Assembly (NCBI RefSeq): GCF_000473165.1
Contig: NZ_AXBE01000012.1
Location: 1 to 45,642, forward strand
Length of the DNA: 45,642 nucleotides
Direction of reading: 5' to 3'
Origin: Leisingera aquimarina DSM 24565
GTDB taxonomy: Bacteria; Pseudomonadota; Alphaproteobacteria; Rhodobacterales; Rhodobacteraceae
Below the pieces are notes generated by a model. The model saw only the letters and a list, made by a program, of their open reading frames with translations. It was not told where the DNA came from and did no database searches. Positions 1 to 9,639 of the stretch are shown here, in pieces; within the stretch, counting starts at the first letter, position 1; each line of letters opens with the position of its first letter. The position numbers and the translations under genes were made by a program.

Positions 1-1
1 G

Positions 2-1054
2 CATGGCGCGGTGGTCTATCACGCCTATTCGGGGCGCATCGCCCTGGAGCTGGAGCCGGGCACGGTCTATTGGTGCACCGCCGACCCTGGCTGGGTGACG
101 GGCACCTCCTATGGCATCATCGCGCCGCTGGTGAACCGGGTGACGATGATCGTGGATGAGGCCGAGTTCGACCTTGCGCGCTGGTACGGCATCATCGGGC
201 GCGAGAGGGTCGAGATCTGGTATTCGGCGCCCACCGCCATCCGGATGATGATGCGGGCGGGGGCAGAAGCGGCTGCGCCGTATGATTTCTCGTCCCTGAC
301 GTTTCTGGCCAGCGTCGGCGAGCCGCTGAACCCGGAGGCGGTGGAGTGGAGCGGCAAGGTGTTCCCGCAGCCGTTCCATGACAACTGGTGGCAGAGCGAA
401 ACCGGCGGGATCATGATTGCCAACCTGCCGGGCATGGCGGTGAAGCCCGGGTCGATGGGCAAGCCGCTGCCAGGGATCACCGCCGCCATCCTGAAACCGG
501 ACAGCGGCAGACTGGCGGAATGCGGCGCTGAGGAGACCGGGGAGCTGGCGCTGTGGCCGGACTGGCCTTCGGTGATGCGGGGGTATCTGCATGAGGAGGC
601 GCGGTACAAGAAATGCTTTGCCGGTGGCTGGTATCTGTCCGGCGACCTGGCCACCCGTGATGAGGACGGATATTATTGGTTTGTCGGGCGCAAGGACGAC
701 CTGATTAAGACGTCCGGCCATCTGATCGGCCCGTTCGAGGTGGAAAGCGCGCTGATCGAGCACCCGGCGGTAGCCGAGGCGGCGGTGATCGGTGTGCCGG
801 ATGAGACCGCCGGTGAGATCGTGAAAGCGTATGCCACACTGAACCCGGGCATTGAGCCGGGCGAAGGCCTGGAGGGCGAAGTGCGGGCCCATGCGCGCAA
901 GCGGCTGGGGGCGGCGGTGGCGCCGCGTTTCATCCTGTTCCGCAACACTCTGCCCAAGACCCGTTCCGGCAAGATCATGCGGCGGCTGCTTAAGGCGCGT
1001 GAACTGGGACTGCCGGAGGGAGACATCTCTACATTGGAGAGCGATGAGACATGA
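2..1054 (+). CDS. AMP-forming acyl/acetyl-CoA synthetase, C-terminal part (5' end outside window)
   Basis: The frame is open from base 2, so the gene begins upstream of the window; about 350 residues are visible. It belongs to the acetyl-CoA synthetase branch of the ANL adenylating enzymes, which activate a carboxylic acid with ATP and load it on CoA. Visible marks are a central WWQSETGG motif (A5-like), the [20 protein letters not shown] segment (A7/A8 hinge) and the near-terminal [11 protein letters not shown] motif carrying the catalytic lysine (A10). Its stop codon overlaps the next ATG (ATGA), so it is translationally coupled to a 2-oxoacid dehydrogenase. The substrate could be acetate, propionate or another short acid. 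The neighbouring acyl carrier protein raises the possibility that the activated acyl group is not always destined for CoA; that is inference. Confidence 0.9.
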   Translation, partial: HGAVVYHAYSGRIALELEPGTVYWCTADPGWVTGTSYGIIAPLVNRVTMIVDEAEFDLARWYGIIGRERVEIWYSAPTAIRMMMRAGAEAAAPYDFSSLTFLASVGEPLNPEAVEWSGKVFPQPFHDNWWQSETGGIMIANLPGMAVKPGSMGKPLPGITAAILKPDSGRLAECGAEETGELALWPDWPSVMRGYLHEEARYKKCFAGGWYLSGDLATRDEDGYYWFVGRKDDLIKTSGHLIGPFEVESALIEHPAVAEAAVIGVPDETAGEIVKAYATLNPGIEPGEGLEGEVRAHARKRLGAAVAPRFILFRNTLPKTRSGKIMRRLLKARELGLPEGDISTLESDET

Positions 1055-3047
1055 GCACCCATGAGAAAATCCGCCTCGGCCGGGGCCATGTTCGCGAACT
1101 GCTGACTGCGATGATGCGGGTCCGCATGTTCGAGGACAAATGCGCCGAGTTGTACACCCAGGAGGAAATCCGCGGCTTCCTGCATCTTTATGACGGCGAA
1201 GAGGCGATTGCCGCTGGCGTGATCCCGGTGCTGGCGGAGGGCGACCGGATTGTTGCCACCTACCGCGAACACGGCCACGCGCTGGTGCGCGGGGTTTCGA
1301 TGAATGCGGTGATGGCGGAGATGTTCGGTAAGGCGGAGGGCTGCTCGGGCGGCGCGGCGGCTCGATGCATCTGTATGACGCGGCGGCCAACTTCTATGGC
1401 GGCAACGCGATTGTCGGCGGCGGGCTGCCGCTGGCGGCGGGGCTGGCGCTGGCCGATCATCTGCGCGGCGATCCCCATATGACCGCCTGTTTCTTTGGCG
1501 AGGGGGCGGTGGCTGAAGGCGAGTTCCATGAGGCAATGAACCTGGCGGCCCTGTGGGGGCTGCCGGTTCTTTTTGTCTGTGAAAACAACGGCTATGCCAT
1601 GGGCACTGCGCTGGATCGCAGCGAGTCCGAGACAGATATCAGCGCAAAGGCCGCTGCCTATGGGGTGAAGTCCGAAGTGGTGGACGGCATGGATGTGGTG
1701 GCGGTTGAGGCGGCTGCCCGGCAGGCGCTTGCCGAGATCCGCAAAACCGGCAGGCCGGTGTTGCTGGAGTGCCGTACCTACCGGTTCCGGGCCCATTCGA
1801 TGTTCGACGCGCAGCTGTACCGGGACAAGGCCGAGGTCGATGACTGGCGCAAGCGCGGCCCGATCGTCCGCTTCCGCAACTGGCTGCTGGAAGCGAAGCT
1901 GATACACGAGGACGAGATCGCCGGGATCGAGACGCGGATCAGGGCCGAGATTGCAGAGGCGGTTCAATTTGCCGAAGACGGCACGTGGGAACCTGCTGAA
2001 GACCTAACGCGTCATGTTTTAGTGCCGCAGCCCAGTCCTGTTGAACCTGCGACGCCTGGTGGGGAAACCCGGTTGGTAAGCTACCGGGAGGCGGTGCGCG
2101 AGGCCCTCCGCGATGCAATGAGGCGCGACGAACGGGTGTTCCTGATGGGCGAGGATGTGGGCGCCTATGGCGGCTGCTATGCGGTGTCCAAGGGGCTGAT
2201 GGAGGAATTCGGCGAGGCCCGCATCCGTGACACGCCGCTGTCTGAGTCGGGCTTTACCGGCGCCGGGATCGGCGCGGCGATGGCTGGGATGCGCCCAGTT
2301 GTTGAACTGATGACGGTCAATTTCTCGCTGCTGGCGCTGGATCAGATCCTGAACACTGCCGCCACTGTCCGCCATATGTCAGGCGGCCAGTTCGGCGTGC
2401 CACTGGTGATCCGCATGGCCACGGAGGCGGGCAAGCAGATGGCGGCGCAGCACTCGCACAGCCTGGAAGGGTGGTATGCGCATTTTCCGGGGCTGAAGGT
2501 GCTGGCGCCGGCCACAGTCGAGGACGCCCGCGGGGTGCTGTGGACGGCGCTGTGCGACCCTGATCCGGTGCTGATTTTCGAGAATGTGATGCTCTATAAC
2601 CGCGAGAACTTGCTGAGCAGCACGGCGGGGCCGGTGGATATTTCACAGGCCGCAATCCGCCGCGAGGGGAGCGATGTCACCCTGATCACCTATGGGGGGG
2701 CGCTGTTCAAGACGCTGGAGGCGGCGGAAAAACTGGCGGACTCGGGCATCTCGGCGGAGGTTCTGGACCTGCGCAGCCTGCGTCCGCTGGATAATGCCAC
2801 GATCCTGGCCTCGGTTGGCAAGACCCGCCGAGCAGTCATTGTTGACGAGGGCTGGCGGTCGGGATCGCTGGCGGCTGAGATTTCGGCGCGAATCATGGAG
2901 CAAGGGTTCTGGAGCCTGGACGCGCCGGTTGGGCGGGTCTGTTCGGCCGAAGTGCCGATCCCCTATCCCAAGCACCTGGAAGACGCTGCCATTCCGCAGG
3001 TGCCGGCCATCGTGGCGGCAGGGCGATCTGTCATGGGAGACAGGTAA
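1051..3047 (+). pseudogene. Fused E1 alpha-beta 2-oxoacid (pyruvate-type) dehydrogenase, frameshifted
   Basis: This is the thiamine-diphosphate E1 component, which decarboxylates a 2-oxoacid and passes the acyl group to E2 lipoate. The alpha half starts at 1051 (MSTHEKIRL) and reads cleanly to KAEGCSGG. The continuation ([19 protein letters not shown]) is in another frame: after about base 1352 one base is missing from what should read C-S-G-G-R-G-G-S-M-H. The downstream frame then carries the ThDP motif [15 protein letters not shown]...CENNGYAMG (GEG rather than the usual GDG). Near base 2070 it runs directly into the beta half ([38 protein letters not shown]), so alpha and beta are one polypeptide of about 665 residues. 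The rest of the frame is intact, so a recent mutation or a sequencing error is equally possible. Its stop is one base before the E2 ATG. Confidence 0.88.
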
Positions 3048-3048
3048 G

Positions 3049-4242
3049 ATGGGTCTCTTCGTCATGCCCTCGCTCGGCTCCGACATGGAAAGCGGCACCT
3101 TGGTGGAATGGCTGGTCGCACCGGGTGACACTGTGGCCCGTGGTGATGCGGTTGCGGTGGTCGAAACTCAGAAGGGCGCGATCGAAATCGAGTGTTTCGA
3201 GGCCGGTACGGTGCAGGAGCTGAAGGCGCAGCCCGGCACGGTCCTGCCGGTGGGAGCGCCGATGGCCGTCATTCTGGCAGCTGGAGACGCGGCGCCTGAG
3301 ACGGATGCGCTGCCGGAGCCGGAACAGGAACCTCAACCGCTATCCAAACCGGAACCTGCTGCGGAACCCGCAGCCGCGCCCGCCCGGGACACCACTGTGC
3401 CTGCCGCCGCGGCAGGAGCTGTGGCCGGCGCGATCAAAGCGTCGCCGGCGGCGCGGGCGCGGGCGGCGGAGCTGGGGCTGGACCTTGGCACGCTGGCGGG
3501 CAGCGGTCCGGGCGGCGCCGTCGTACTGGCGGATGTGGTGCCGGGGGGCGCGCGTGATATCGGCGAACCGGCCTCGCGTCTTGATGAGATGCGCAAGGCA
3601 ATTTCCGCCGCGATGACTCACTCTAAGCGAACAATCCCGCATTTCTACTTGTCGCAGACCATGGATGTGCAGGCGACCCTTGATATGCTGGCGGTGCGCA
3701 ATGCCGGGGTGCCGCCGGCTGAGCGGGTCCTGCTGGGCGCAGTGCTGCTGCGGATGGCGGCGCTGGCGGTGCAGAAGACAGGGACCCTGAACGGGCATTT
3801 CACCGATGGGGTTTTCCGCCCTGCGGAGCAGGTCAACCCCAGCCTTGCCGTGGCTTTACGCGGCGGTGGGCTGGTGGCGCCCGCGCTTGCTGATGTGCCC
3901 GCGATGACGCTGGATGAGATGATGTTTGCCATGCCGGACATGGTTTCCCGCGCGCGGGCAGGGCGGCTTCGAAGTTCGGAGATGACCCGCGGGACTATTA
4001 CCGTGTCCAGCCTTGGCGAAACCAGCGGCGAGGTGATGGCGGGTGTGATCTTCCCGCCGCAGGTTGCATTGATCGGGATCGGTGCGCCCCAGATGCGGCC
4101 CTGGGTGATCGCGGGCGGGGTTGTCCCGCGCACCGTTATTACTGTCACTCTTGCTGCCGATCACCGGGTCAGCGGCGGGCGCGAGGCAGCCAGGTTCCTG
4201 AGCCAATTCGAAGTGCTTGTTTCACAGCCGGAGGTGTTATGA
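3049..4242 (+). CDS. Dihydrolipoamide acyltransferase (E2) of the 2-oxoacid dehydrogenase complex
   Basis: Predicted 397 residues. An N-terminal lipoyl domain (about 1-77) has the lipoyl lysine at about K42 in ETQKGAIEIE. An Ala/Pro/Glu-rich linker follows, then a peripheral-subunit-binding domain (ASPAARARAAELGLDL, GSGPGGAVVLADV) and a C-terminal catalytic acyltransferase domain. It takes the acyl group from E1 and moves it to CoA. The ATG at 3049 follows the E1 stop by one base, and its own stop overlaps the ACP start. Oddity: the catalytic motif normally written DHRxxDG reads DHRVSGG near H372, so the conserved aspartate is glycine. The histidine is kept, and the effect on activity cannot be judged from sequence. 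No lipoamide dehydrogenase (E3) gene is in the window. Confidence 0.9.
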   Translation: MGLFVMPSLGSDMESGTLVEWLVAPGDTVARGDAVAVVETQKGAIEIECFEAGTVQELKAQPGTVLPVGAPMAVILAAGDAAPETDALPEPEQEPQPLSKPEPAAEPAAAPARDTTVPAAAAGAVAGAIKASPAARARAAELGLDLGTLAGSGPGGAVVLADVVPGGARDIGEPASRLDEMRKAISAAMTHSKRTIPHFYLSQTMDVQATLDMLAVRNAGVPPAERVLLGAVLLRMAALAVQKTGTLNGHFTDGVFRPAEQVNPSLAVALRGGGLVAPALADVPAMTLDEMMFAMPDMVSRARAGRLRSSEMTRGTITVSSLGETSGEVMAGVIFPPQVALIGIGAPQMRPWVIAGGVVPRTVITVTLAADHRVSGGREAARFLSQFEVLVSQPEVL

Positions 4243-4490
4243 CTCAACCCGATATGCGTGCTCTGTTCCTGGAAGAGCTGACGCGGATTTCCCCGGATAT
4301 CGATCCGGCAGATGTGTCGGACAGCGATCATCTGCAGGATGATTTGGAGCTGGATTCTATGGACATTCTCAACCTGGTGACGGCCTTGCACCAGCGGCTG
4401 GGTGTCAGCATCTCGGAAGCCGATTACCCGAAAATCGCGACTCCGGGATTTGCGGTAAGCTATCTGTCCGATGCGGCGGGAAGCGGCTGA
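4239..4490 (+). CDS. Acyl carrier protein
   Basis: An 83-residue acidic protein with the acyl carrier motif DLELDSMDILNLV. Ser40 is the predicted 4'-phosphopantetheine attachment site. Its ATG overlaps the E2 stop codon (ATGA), so it is the last gene of the acyl-CoA synthetase / E1 / E2 operon. An ACP translationally coupled to a pyruvate-type dehydrogenase is unusual: it could accept an acyl group from the adenylating enzyme or be a dedicated carrier for a pathway not in the window. It is not next to fatty-acid synthesis genes, so it is unlikely to be the housekeeping AcpP. Function beyond carrier is unknown. Confidence 0.9.
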   Translation: MTQPDMRALFLEELTRISPDIDPADVSDSDHLQDDLELDSMDILNLVTALHQRLGVSISEADYPKIATPGFAVSYLSDAAGSG

Positions 4491-4520
4491 ACCGGGCAAG
4501 GAATACGGAGCAAGTAAGGG

Positions 4521-4937
4521 TCAGCCGATCTGGTAGAGCGCATAGATCGACCCAAAATAAACTCCCAGTACCAGCCATGAATCAAGGCCGGCGCCAAATA
4601 TCTTGGGCGTTCGGCGGATCAACAGGCCGGCCACGTAGATTGCAGTCACAAGAATGCCCGCTGCGATGCTGAGCTGGGCGCCTGTGGTTGCGTGATCCAG
4701 GTTCGGGCCGCTCCGGTAGGCGAGGTCGGCAGGCAGCAGAAGGGCCAGCATGATCAGATTGCTGCCGAAGATGTTGGAGATCGCCATCGTATAGGCGCCG
4801 ATGCGGGCGGCGGCCAGCGTGGTGCTGAGTTCCGGCAGCGATGTTGCCGCCGCCAGAAGCGTCACTCCTACAAAGGGCGCCCCGAGCTGTGTACGTTCGG
4901 CGAACAGAGCCAGCTGTTGGTCTTCGGTATAGTTCAC
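4521..4937 (-). pseudogene. Truncated Ca2+/cation antiporter (CaCA family), C-terminal half only
   Basis: 138 residues from a GTG at 4937. The segment VTLLAAATSLPELSTTLAAA followed by ISNIFGSN is the second alpha-repeat signature of sodium/calcium exchanger-type antiporters. Three further hydrophobic segments follow. Family members have two homologous halves and are normally more than 300 residues, so the N-terminal half and first alpha-repeat are missing; an in-frame stop lies just upstream. It is convergent with the ACP gene, with about 30 bases between the two stops. I read it as a deletion remnant. A functional half-transporter that dimerises cannot be excluded but is less likely. Confidence 0.7.
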
Positions 4938-4940
4938 GGA

Positions 4941-5259
4941 TATGGGTCAGGATTTTTGCCATGCCAAAACCCGTGCAAGCAACACTACGGAATCCAGTGA
5001 TATCCGGAGCAAGCCGTCTGAGTGTTTTTGGCGGAGATGTTCAGATCGGTGCCGGAGTGTTCCTGCTGGAACCAATGCCAATCCATGCAGATGGGATCCT
5101 GCACTGGCTTGGTTTTTTACCTAACGCGCTGAGCACGGCCTTTCCGTGTCACAGCGAACCGGAGGCAATGGGTATTTTGAGGTTCCAAGCCGCGCCTGAA
5201 CGAGGTTGGAAAGCGCAATTGCCAGAGCATCTGGAGACTATCCGCGTAGAGCATCCACG
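4941..5259. other. Gene-free spacer between antiporter remnant and phosphorylase
   Basis: About 320 bases. A 140-codon open frame crosses it on the plus strand (4841-5263) but overlaps the antiporter fragment antisense and shows no recognisable motif, so I do not call it. No clear FNR-like dyad, terminator or RNA gene was seen. It probably holds the promoter of the phosphorylase-PRPP synthetase pair and the scar of the antiporter deletion. Confidence 0.4.
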
Positions 5260-6768
5260 ATGACAGCCAGTACTCACAGCTTGCAGCTGATACCGGCTGG
5301 TATCGACACCTACAGCCACCCTGTTGTTTATATGCACGCCGATTGCTACGTTTGCCAGGCCGAAGGTTTCCGGGCCCTCACCCGGGTGCGTATTGACTGT
5401 GGATGCAAATGGGTAATTGCAACGCCGAATGTGGTGACTGGCGGAGGCTGGTTGCCGCCCGATGCTGCTGCTCTGTCGGATGCGGCATGGCAGGCATTGC
5501 AGCCGGGCCCCGGAGCAATAGGGAAGCTATCGCACCCGGAGCCGCCAGCAGCTGCATCTTTCATTCGTGCCAAGGTTTACGGTGAGCGCCTTGCACAGGC
5601 GCAGTTCAGCACCATCATAGGCGACGCGCTGGCCCGCAGGCTTTCGGACCTGGATCTGGCAGCCTTTGTAACCGCCTGTGCTGGCGACCGTCTGGATTTT
5701 GAAGAAACAATTGCGCTGACGCGGGCCATGCAGGCAGTCGGCAAAACCTTGTGCTGGGGCAAGGATCTTGTTCTGGACAAACACTGCGTCGGCGGATTGC
5801 CCCGCAACCGGACCACACCCATCGTGGTGGCGATCGTTGCGGCAGCCGGGCATATCATCCCTAAAACTTCCAGCCGGGCCATAACATCACCTGCCGGGAC
5901 CGCGGATGTCATGGAGGTTATGGCACCGGTAGAACTGGATTTGACTGAAATGCGCCGGGTGATTGAGGCGCAGGGAGGCTGCGTTGTCTGGGGCGGCGGG
6001 CTTCACATCAGTCCGGCAGATGACGTCGTGATCCGTATTGAACGGCCCCTGGATTTCGACAGCGATGGCCAGCTTGCGGCAAGTGTCTTGTCTGAGAAGG
6101 CCGCCGCCGGGGTCGAAAGGGTGATCATCGATATTCCTGCGGGACCAACCGCCAAAGTCCGCTCTGCGGCAGCGGCCGCATCCCTGTCAGCGCGTCTGAA
6201 AGCGGTTGCTGCAGCGATTGGGTTGGAATTGAAAATCCACGTCAGTGACGGCAGCCAGCCAGTGGGCTGCGGGATCGGTCCGGCGCTGGAAGCGGCGGAT
6301 GTGCTGAAAGTGCTGCGCCGGACACCGGATGCGCCGGCGGATCTGCGCGTGCGGGCGCTGACGCTCGCGGGACAATTGCTTGATTTGGGCGGTGCTGCGG
6401 GAGCCGGCGCAGACACTGCTGCAAAGCTGCTGGACAGCGCCGCCACCGAGCAACGTTTCATGGCGATATGCGAAGCGCAGGGCGGATTCAGAGAACCGGA
6501 AGCCGCTTCGCACCGGACACTTGTGACTGCTGCACACAGCGGGACAATTACCGCAATCGACAATCGCCTGATCGCCCGGATCGCGAAACTCGCAGGCGCA
6601 CCGCAGCGTGCCCGGGCTGGGATTTTGCTGCTGGCCCGCCCCGGTGACAGTATTCAACACGGCGAACCCCTGTTTGAAATCCATTCGGAGACCCCGGGAG
6701 AGTTGGCTTATGCGCGGGACTACGCCGCGCGCCAGCCCGGCCCGTTTTCCATCAGGAGGCAGCCATGA
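5260..6768 (+). CDS. AMP phosphorylase / thymidine phosphorylase family protein
   Basis: About 502 residues from the ATG at 5260 (MTASTHSLQL); the frame is open further upstream but without a better start. It belongs to the pyrimidine/AMP phosphorylase family, which splits nucleoside or nucleotide N-glycosidic bonds with phosphate. Marks are KHCVGGLPRNRTTPIVVAIV and SSRAITSPAGTADVMEVMA (phosphate/ribose-binding glycine-rich loops) and a C-terminal barrel-sandwich domain (HSGTITAIDNR...GDSIQHGEPLFEI). The N-terminal extension of about 90 residues resembles the archaeal AMP phosphorylase type rather than E. coli DeoA. Its stop overlaps the ATG of a PRPP synthetase, suggesting that the ribose phosphate released from nucleotides is recycled there; that link is inference. 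Intact. Confidence 0.88.
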   Translation: MTASTHSLQLIPAGIDTYSHPVVYMHADCYVCQAEGFRALTRVRIDCGCKWVIATPNVVTGGGWLPPDAAALSDAAWQALQPGPGAIGKLSHPEPPAAASFIRAKVYGERLAQAQFSTIIGDALARRLSDLDLAAFVTACAGDRLDFEETIALTRAMQAVGKTLCWGKDLVLDKHCVGGLPRNRTTPIVVAIVAAAGHIIPKTSSRAITSPAGTADVMEVMAPVELDLTEMRRVIEAQGGCVVWGGGLHISPADDVVIRIERPLDFDSDGQLAASVLSEKAAAGVERVIIDIPAGPTAKVRSAAAAASLSARLKAVAAAIGLELKIHVSDGSQPVGCGIGPALEAADVLKVLRRTPDAPADLRVRALTLAGQLLDLGGAAGAGADTAAKLLDSAATEQRFMAICEAQGGFREPEAASHRTLVTAAHSGTITAIDNRLIARIAKLAGAPQRARAGILLLARPGDSIQHGEPLFEIHSETPGELAYARDYAARQPGPFSIRRQP

Positions 6769-7703
6769 CACCCGTTCTGGCGCCTTTTCCAGCCATGATG
6801 CCTATGGGTGTCCGCCTTGTGGAATCGGCCGGCGCCCGGATTGTTCCAATCAACTGGCGGCCCTTCCCGGATGGCGAGAGCCTGATTACCTTGGATGGAG
6901 ACGTTGCCGGCTGCGATTTGGCCATATTGTGCACTCTGCAGGATCCCGACCGGCACATACTGCCGCTTCGTTTTGCAGCAGCCACTGCCCGTGAGATGGC
7001 AGCCTCCAGAATCGGACTGATTGCGCCCTACCTTGGCTATATGCGACAGGACCGGCGCTTTGCTGCCGGGCAGGCTGTCAGTGCGCCATTGTTTGCAGCC
7101 TGCCTTGAGGAAAGCTTTGACTGGCTCATAACTGCGGACCCGCATCTGCACCGGATTCAGAATCTGGCAGAACTGTTTTCCATTCCCGCACGGCATGTGG
7201 TTACTGCCCCGGTGCTTGCCGGTTGGATCGCCCGGAACATCGCCAGCCCCATCCTGATCGGTCCCGATGAAGAAAGTCGGCAATGGGTGGCCGAGGTTGC
7301 TGCACTCGCCGGGTGCCGCTACGAGGTGTTTCATAAACACCGAAGCGGCGATCAAGAGGTCGAAGTCATTGCCCCGTCCAGGATTGCTCTGACGGCCGGT
7401 ACTCCAGTCATTTTGGATGACATAGCCTCGTCTGGCGGCACATTGGTCAAAACCTTAAAACAATTGGCCCCAGCGTGGAAAAGCCCGCCAATTTGTGTGG
7501 TGATACATGCGGTGTTTGCTGCCAGGGCCCATGCCCGAGTTATGGAAGCGGGCGCCCGCAGAATTATCACCACGGACAGCATCCCGCACAAGAGCAATGG
7601 AATCAGTATCACACCGTTATTGGGCGAAGCTTGGTGCAGCCAGATTGAAAACGGCGAGAGACAATTGGAAAGCAAAGAAGATCCACAATCATTTCGGAGT
7701 TGA
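6765..7703 (+). CDS. prs: Ribose-phosphate pyrophosphokinase (PRPP synthetase) paralogue
   Basis: 312 residues, starting in a 4-base overlap with the phosphorylase gene. It makes 5-phosphoribosyl diphosphate from ribose 5-phosphate and ATP, the precursor of nucleotides, His and Trp. Visible family features are the N-terminal FPDGES segment, the ATP-binding APYLGYMRQDRRF stretch, the metal/ATP site ADPHLHR and the PRPP loop ILDDIASSGGTL near residue 217. The C-terminal tail after PLLGEAW is unrelated to the housekeeping enzyme and polar. Coupling to an AMP/thymidine phosphorylase suggests a salvage-specialised paralogue rather than the main Prs of the cell. Intact. Confidence 0.88.
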   Translation: MTPVLAPFPAMMPMGVRLVESAGARIVPINWRPFPDGESLITLDGDVAGCDLAILCTLQDPDRHILPLRFAAATAREMAASRIGLIAPYLGYMRQDRRFAAGQAVSAPLFAACLEESFDWLITADPHLHRIQNLAELFSIPARHVVTAPVLAGWIARNIASPILIGPDEESRQWVAEVAALAGCRYEVFHKHRSGDQEVEVIAPSRIALTAGTPVILDDIASSGGTLVKTLKQLAPAWKSPPICVVIHAVFAARAHARVMEAGARRIITTDSIPHKSNGISITPLLGEAWCSQIENGERQLESKEDPQSFRS

Positions 7704-7713
7704 TCTGGCGCAA
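7700..7713 (+). promoter_or_regulatory. Possible degenerate FNR-like dyad upstream of ftsH
   Basis: TTGAT-CTGG-CGCAA fits 8 of 10 conserved positions of TTGAT-N4-ATCAA and overlaps the PRPP synthetase stop. It sits 48 bases before the inner ftsH start at 7761. It is weaker than the other sites listed and could be chance. Confidence 0.25.
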
Positions 7714-9626
7714 TGCCCGGGCCCGTGAAATCAGAAATGCTGGCAGCATGTGGTGGTGTAATGGGAAGTAACCGCGAGAACGAACCGGAGGGGACCGGAC
7801 CGCCAAGGCAGCTCCCGCTGGTGCGGTGGCTGATCTGGGCGGCTCTTTTCGGTACCCTGATGCTTTGGGCACTGGCAAATTCAACTGCTAATGTTCAATC
7901 CGTGCCCTACAGCGTATTGAAAGCAATGGTCCAGCGCGGCGAGGTCACCCGTGTTTTGCTGGAAGAGTTCGCCATCACGGTTGTCAGCGGCACTTCTAAC
8001 GGTACCGAGCCCGTTCGTGCTGCCATCCCTGCCCAAGGCGATCCGGATCTGCTGCCGCTTCTTGAAGCCCAAGGGGTGGAAATCACCGCCAAACCGCCGC
8101 GAGGCGTTTCGGTTCTGTCCTACATGCTGCCTTGGGTATTGATTCTTGCGGTCTATCTCTGGTTCCAGCGGCGGATGTTCAGCCGGATCAGCGGTGGCAT
8201 GGGCACGCCTGGGCTGGGCGGGATCTTCAGTGGGCGGTTCTCCAAACCCAGCGAAACCCGCTCACAAACCACGTTTGATGACGTTGCAGGCCAGGAGCAG
8301 GCAAAACGCGAGGTAGCTGAACTTGTCGAGTTCCTGCGCGAGCCCGACCGGTTCAGCAAAGTCGGCGCTGAGGTGCCGCATGGGGTCCTGCTGATGGGCC
8401 CGCCCGGAACCGGCAAAACCCTGCTGGCCAAGGCGCTCGCGGGAGAGGCCGACGTGCCGTTTTTTTCTACTTCCGGATCAGAGTTCATCGAAGTCTTTGT
8501 TGGTGTCGGCGCTGGCCGAGTGCGGAAGATGTTCGAAGCCGCGCGCAAAGTCGCCCCGGCGGTGATTTTCATCGACGAGCTGGACAGTATTGGCCGTACC
8601 CGCGGCACTGGGCTTGGCGGCGGCCACGATGAGCGCGAACAGACTCTGAATCAAATCCTTGCCGAACTTGACGGGTTTGAGGGAAAGGAGGCGGTGGTGG
8701 TTCTGGCCGCGACCAACCGGCCGGACGTGCTGGATCCGGCGCTGCTGCGCCCCGGCCGTTTTGACCGCCACGTTACACTGAACCTGCCCGATCTGCCGGC
8801 CCGCCGCGCCATTCTAGATCTCCACTCCCGCGACCTGCCGCTCTGCTGTCCTGACGATCTCAGCATCATCGCCGAAGGAACCCCCGGGTTTTCCGGCGCT
8901 GACTTGAAAAACCTGTTGAACGAGGCCGCTATTAATGCAGCCCGGCGGCAAGCAGCGGACATTACCAGTGCGGATCTTCAGGAAGCCCGGGACAAGGTGA
9001 TGATGGGAACCGTCCGGACTCTGGCTCTCAAACCCGAAGAGCGGCATCGTTTGGCTGTGCATGAAGCCGGCCATACAGCTGCAGCCTTTTTCATTCCCGA
9101 AGCTGATCCGCTGTATAAGGTCACGATCATTCCGCGCGGCCGCAGTCTTGGCGGAACCCACATGCTGAGCCGCGAGGAGCATCATACCCTGCCTGAGAAT
9201 TTTCTGCGCGCTCAACTGACGATCCTACTGGCGGGCAGGGCGGCCGAAAAGCTGTTGACCGGCATCGTCAGCTCCGGTGCGGATGACGACATCAATCGTG
9301 CAACCACGCTTGCCCGGTCCATGGTGACGCGCTGGGGCATGACAGAGGAGATCGGGCCAATTGACTTGCGGCAGACCGAAGATCACCCTTTCCTCGGGCA
9401 ATCCATCGCGCGGCCGCGAGAGCATGCCGACGAGACAGCCGCCCAAGTGGATAAAGCAGTGATGACACTTCTGAAAACAGCTGAGACAGCAGCCGCAGAG
9501 CTTCTTCAAACGCATCAGGTAGAGGTCAGTCTGCTGGTTCACGAACTGGAAATGAGGGAGACGCTGAACCTTGAGGAAATTGAAACCTGCCTGACTTCAG
9601 GGAGTAAGGTCTGTTCCCTCAGCTGA
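7713..9626 (+). CDS. FtsH-like ATP-dependent zinc metalloprotease (accessory paralogue)
   Basis: 637 residues from 7713; an inner ATG at 7761 ([11 protein letters not shown]) is equally plausible. It is a membrane-anchored AAA+ protease that extracts and degrades membrane or damaged proteins. Order: a first transmembrane helix ([17 protein letters not shown]), a short periplasmic domain, a second helix ([13 protein letters not shown]), then the AAA module with Walker A GPPGTGKT near residue 229, Walker [10 protein letters not shown] and the arginine-finger region [19 protein letters not shown], then the M41 protease with zinc motif HEAGH near residue 450. The length matches FtsH. Stress-island context and lack of the usual tilS/folP neighbours suggest a second, stress-associated copy. 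Confidence 0.93.
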   Translation: MPGPVKSEMLAACGGVMGSNRENEPEGTGPPRQLPLVRWLIWAALFGTLMLWALANSTANVQSVPYSVLKAMVQRGEVTRVLLEEFAITVVSGTSNGTEPVRAAIPAQGDPDLLPLLEAQGVEITAKPPRGVSVLSYMLPWVLILAVYLWFQRRMFSRISGGMGTPGLGGIFSGRFSKPSETRSQTTFDDVAGQEQAKREVAELVEFLREPDRFSKVGAEVPHGVLLMGPPGTGKTLLAKALAGEADVPFFSTSGSEFIEVFVGVGAGRVRKMFEAARKVAPAVIFIDELDSIGRTRGTGLGGGHDEREQTLNQILAELDGFEGKEAVVVLAATNRPDVLDPALLRPGRFDRHVTLNLPDLPARRAILDLHSRDLPLCCPDDLSIIAEGTPGFSGADLKNLLNEAAINAARRQAADITSADLQEARDKVMMGTVRTLALKPEERHRLAVHEAGHTAAAFFIPEADPLYKVTIIPRGRSLGGTHMLSREEHHTLPENFLRAQLTILLAGRAAEKLLTGIVSSGADDDINRATTLARSMVTRWGMTEEIGPIDLRQTEDHPFLGQSIARPREHADETAAQVDKAVMTLLKTAETAAAELLQTHQVEVSLLVHELEMRETLNLEEIETCLTSGSKVCSLS

Positions 9627-9639
9627 ATTAGTCTCGATG

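Noticed and set aside
4483..4526. CGGCTGA/TCAGCCG inverted repeat between ACP and antiporter remnant
   Set aside because: Loop of about 30 bases and overlap with both genes; not a plausible terminator.
4841..5263. 140-codon frame across the 5 kb spacer
   Set aside because: First part antisense to the antiporter fragment; Pro/Arg-rich without motif.
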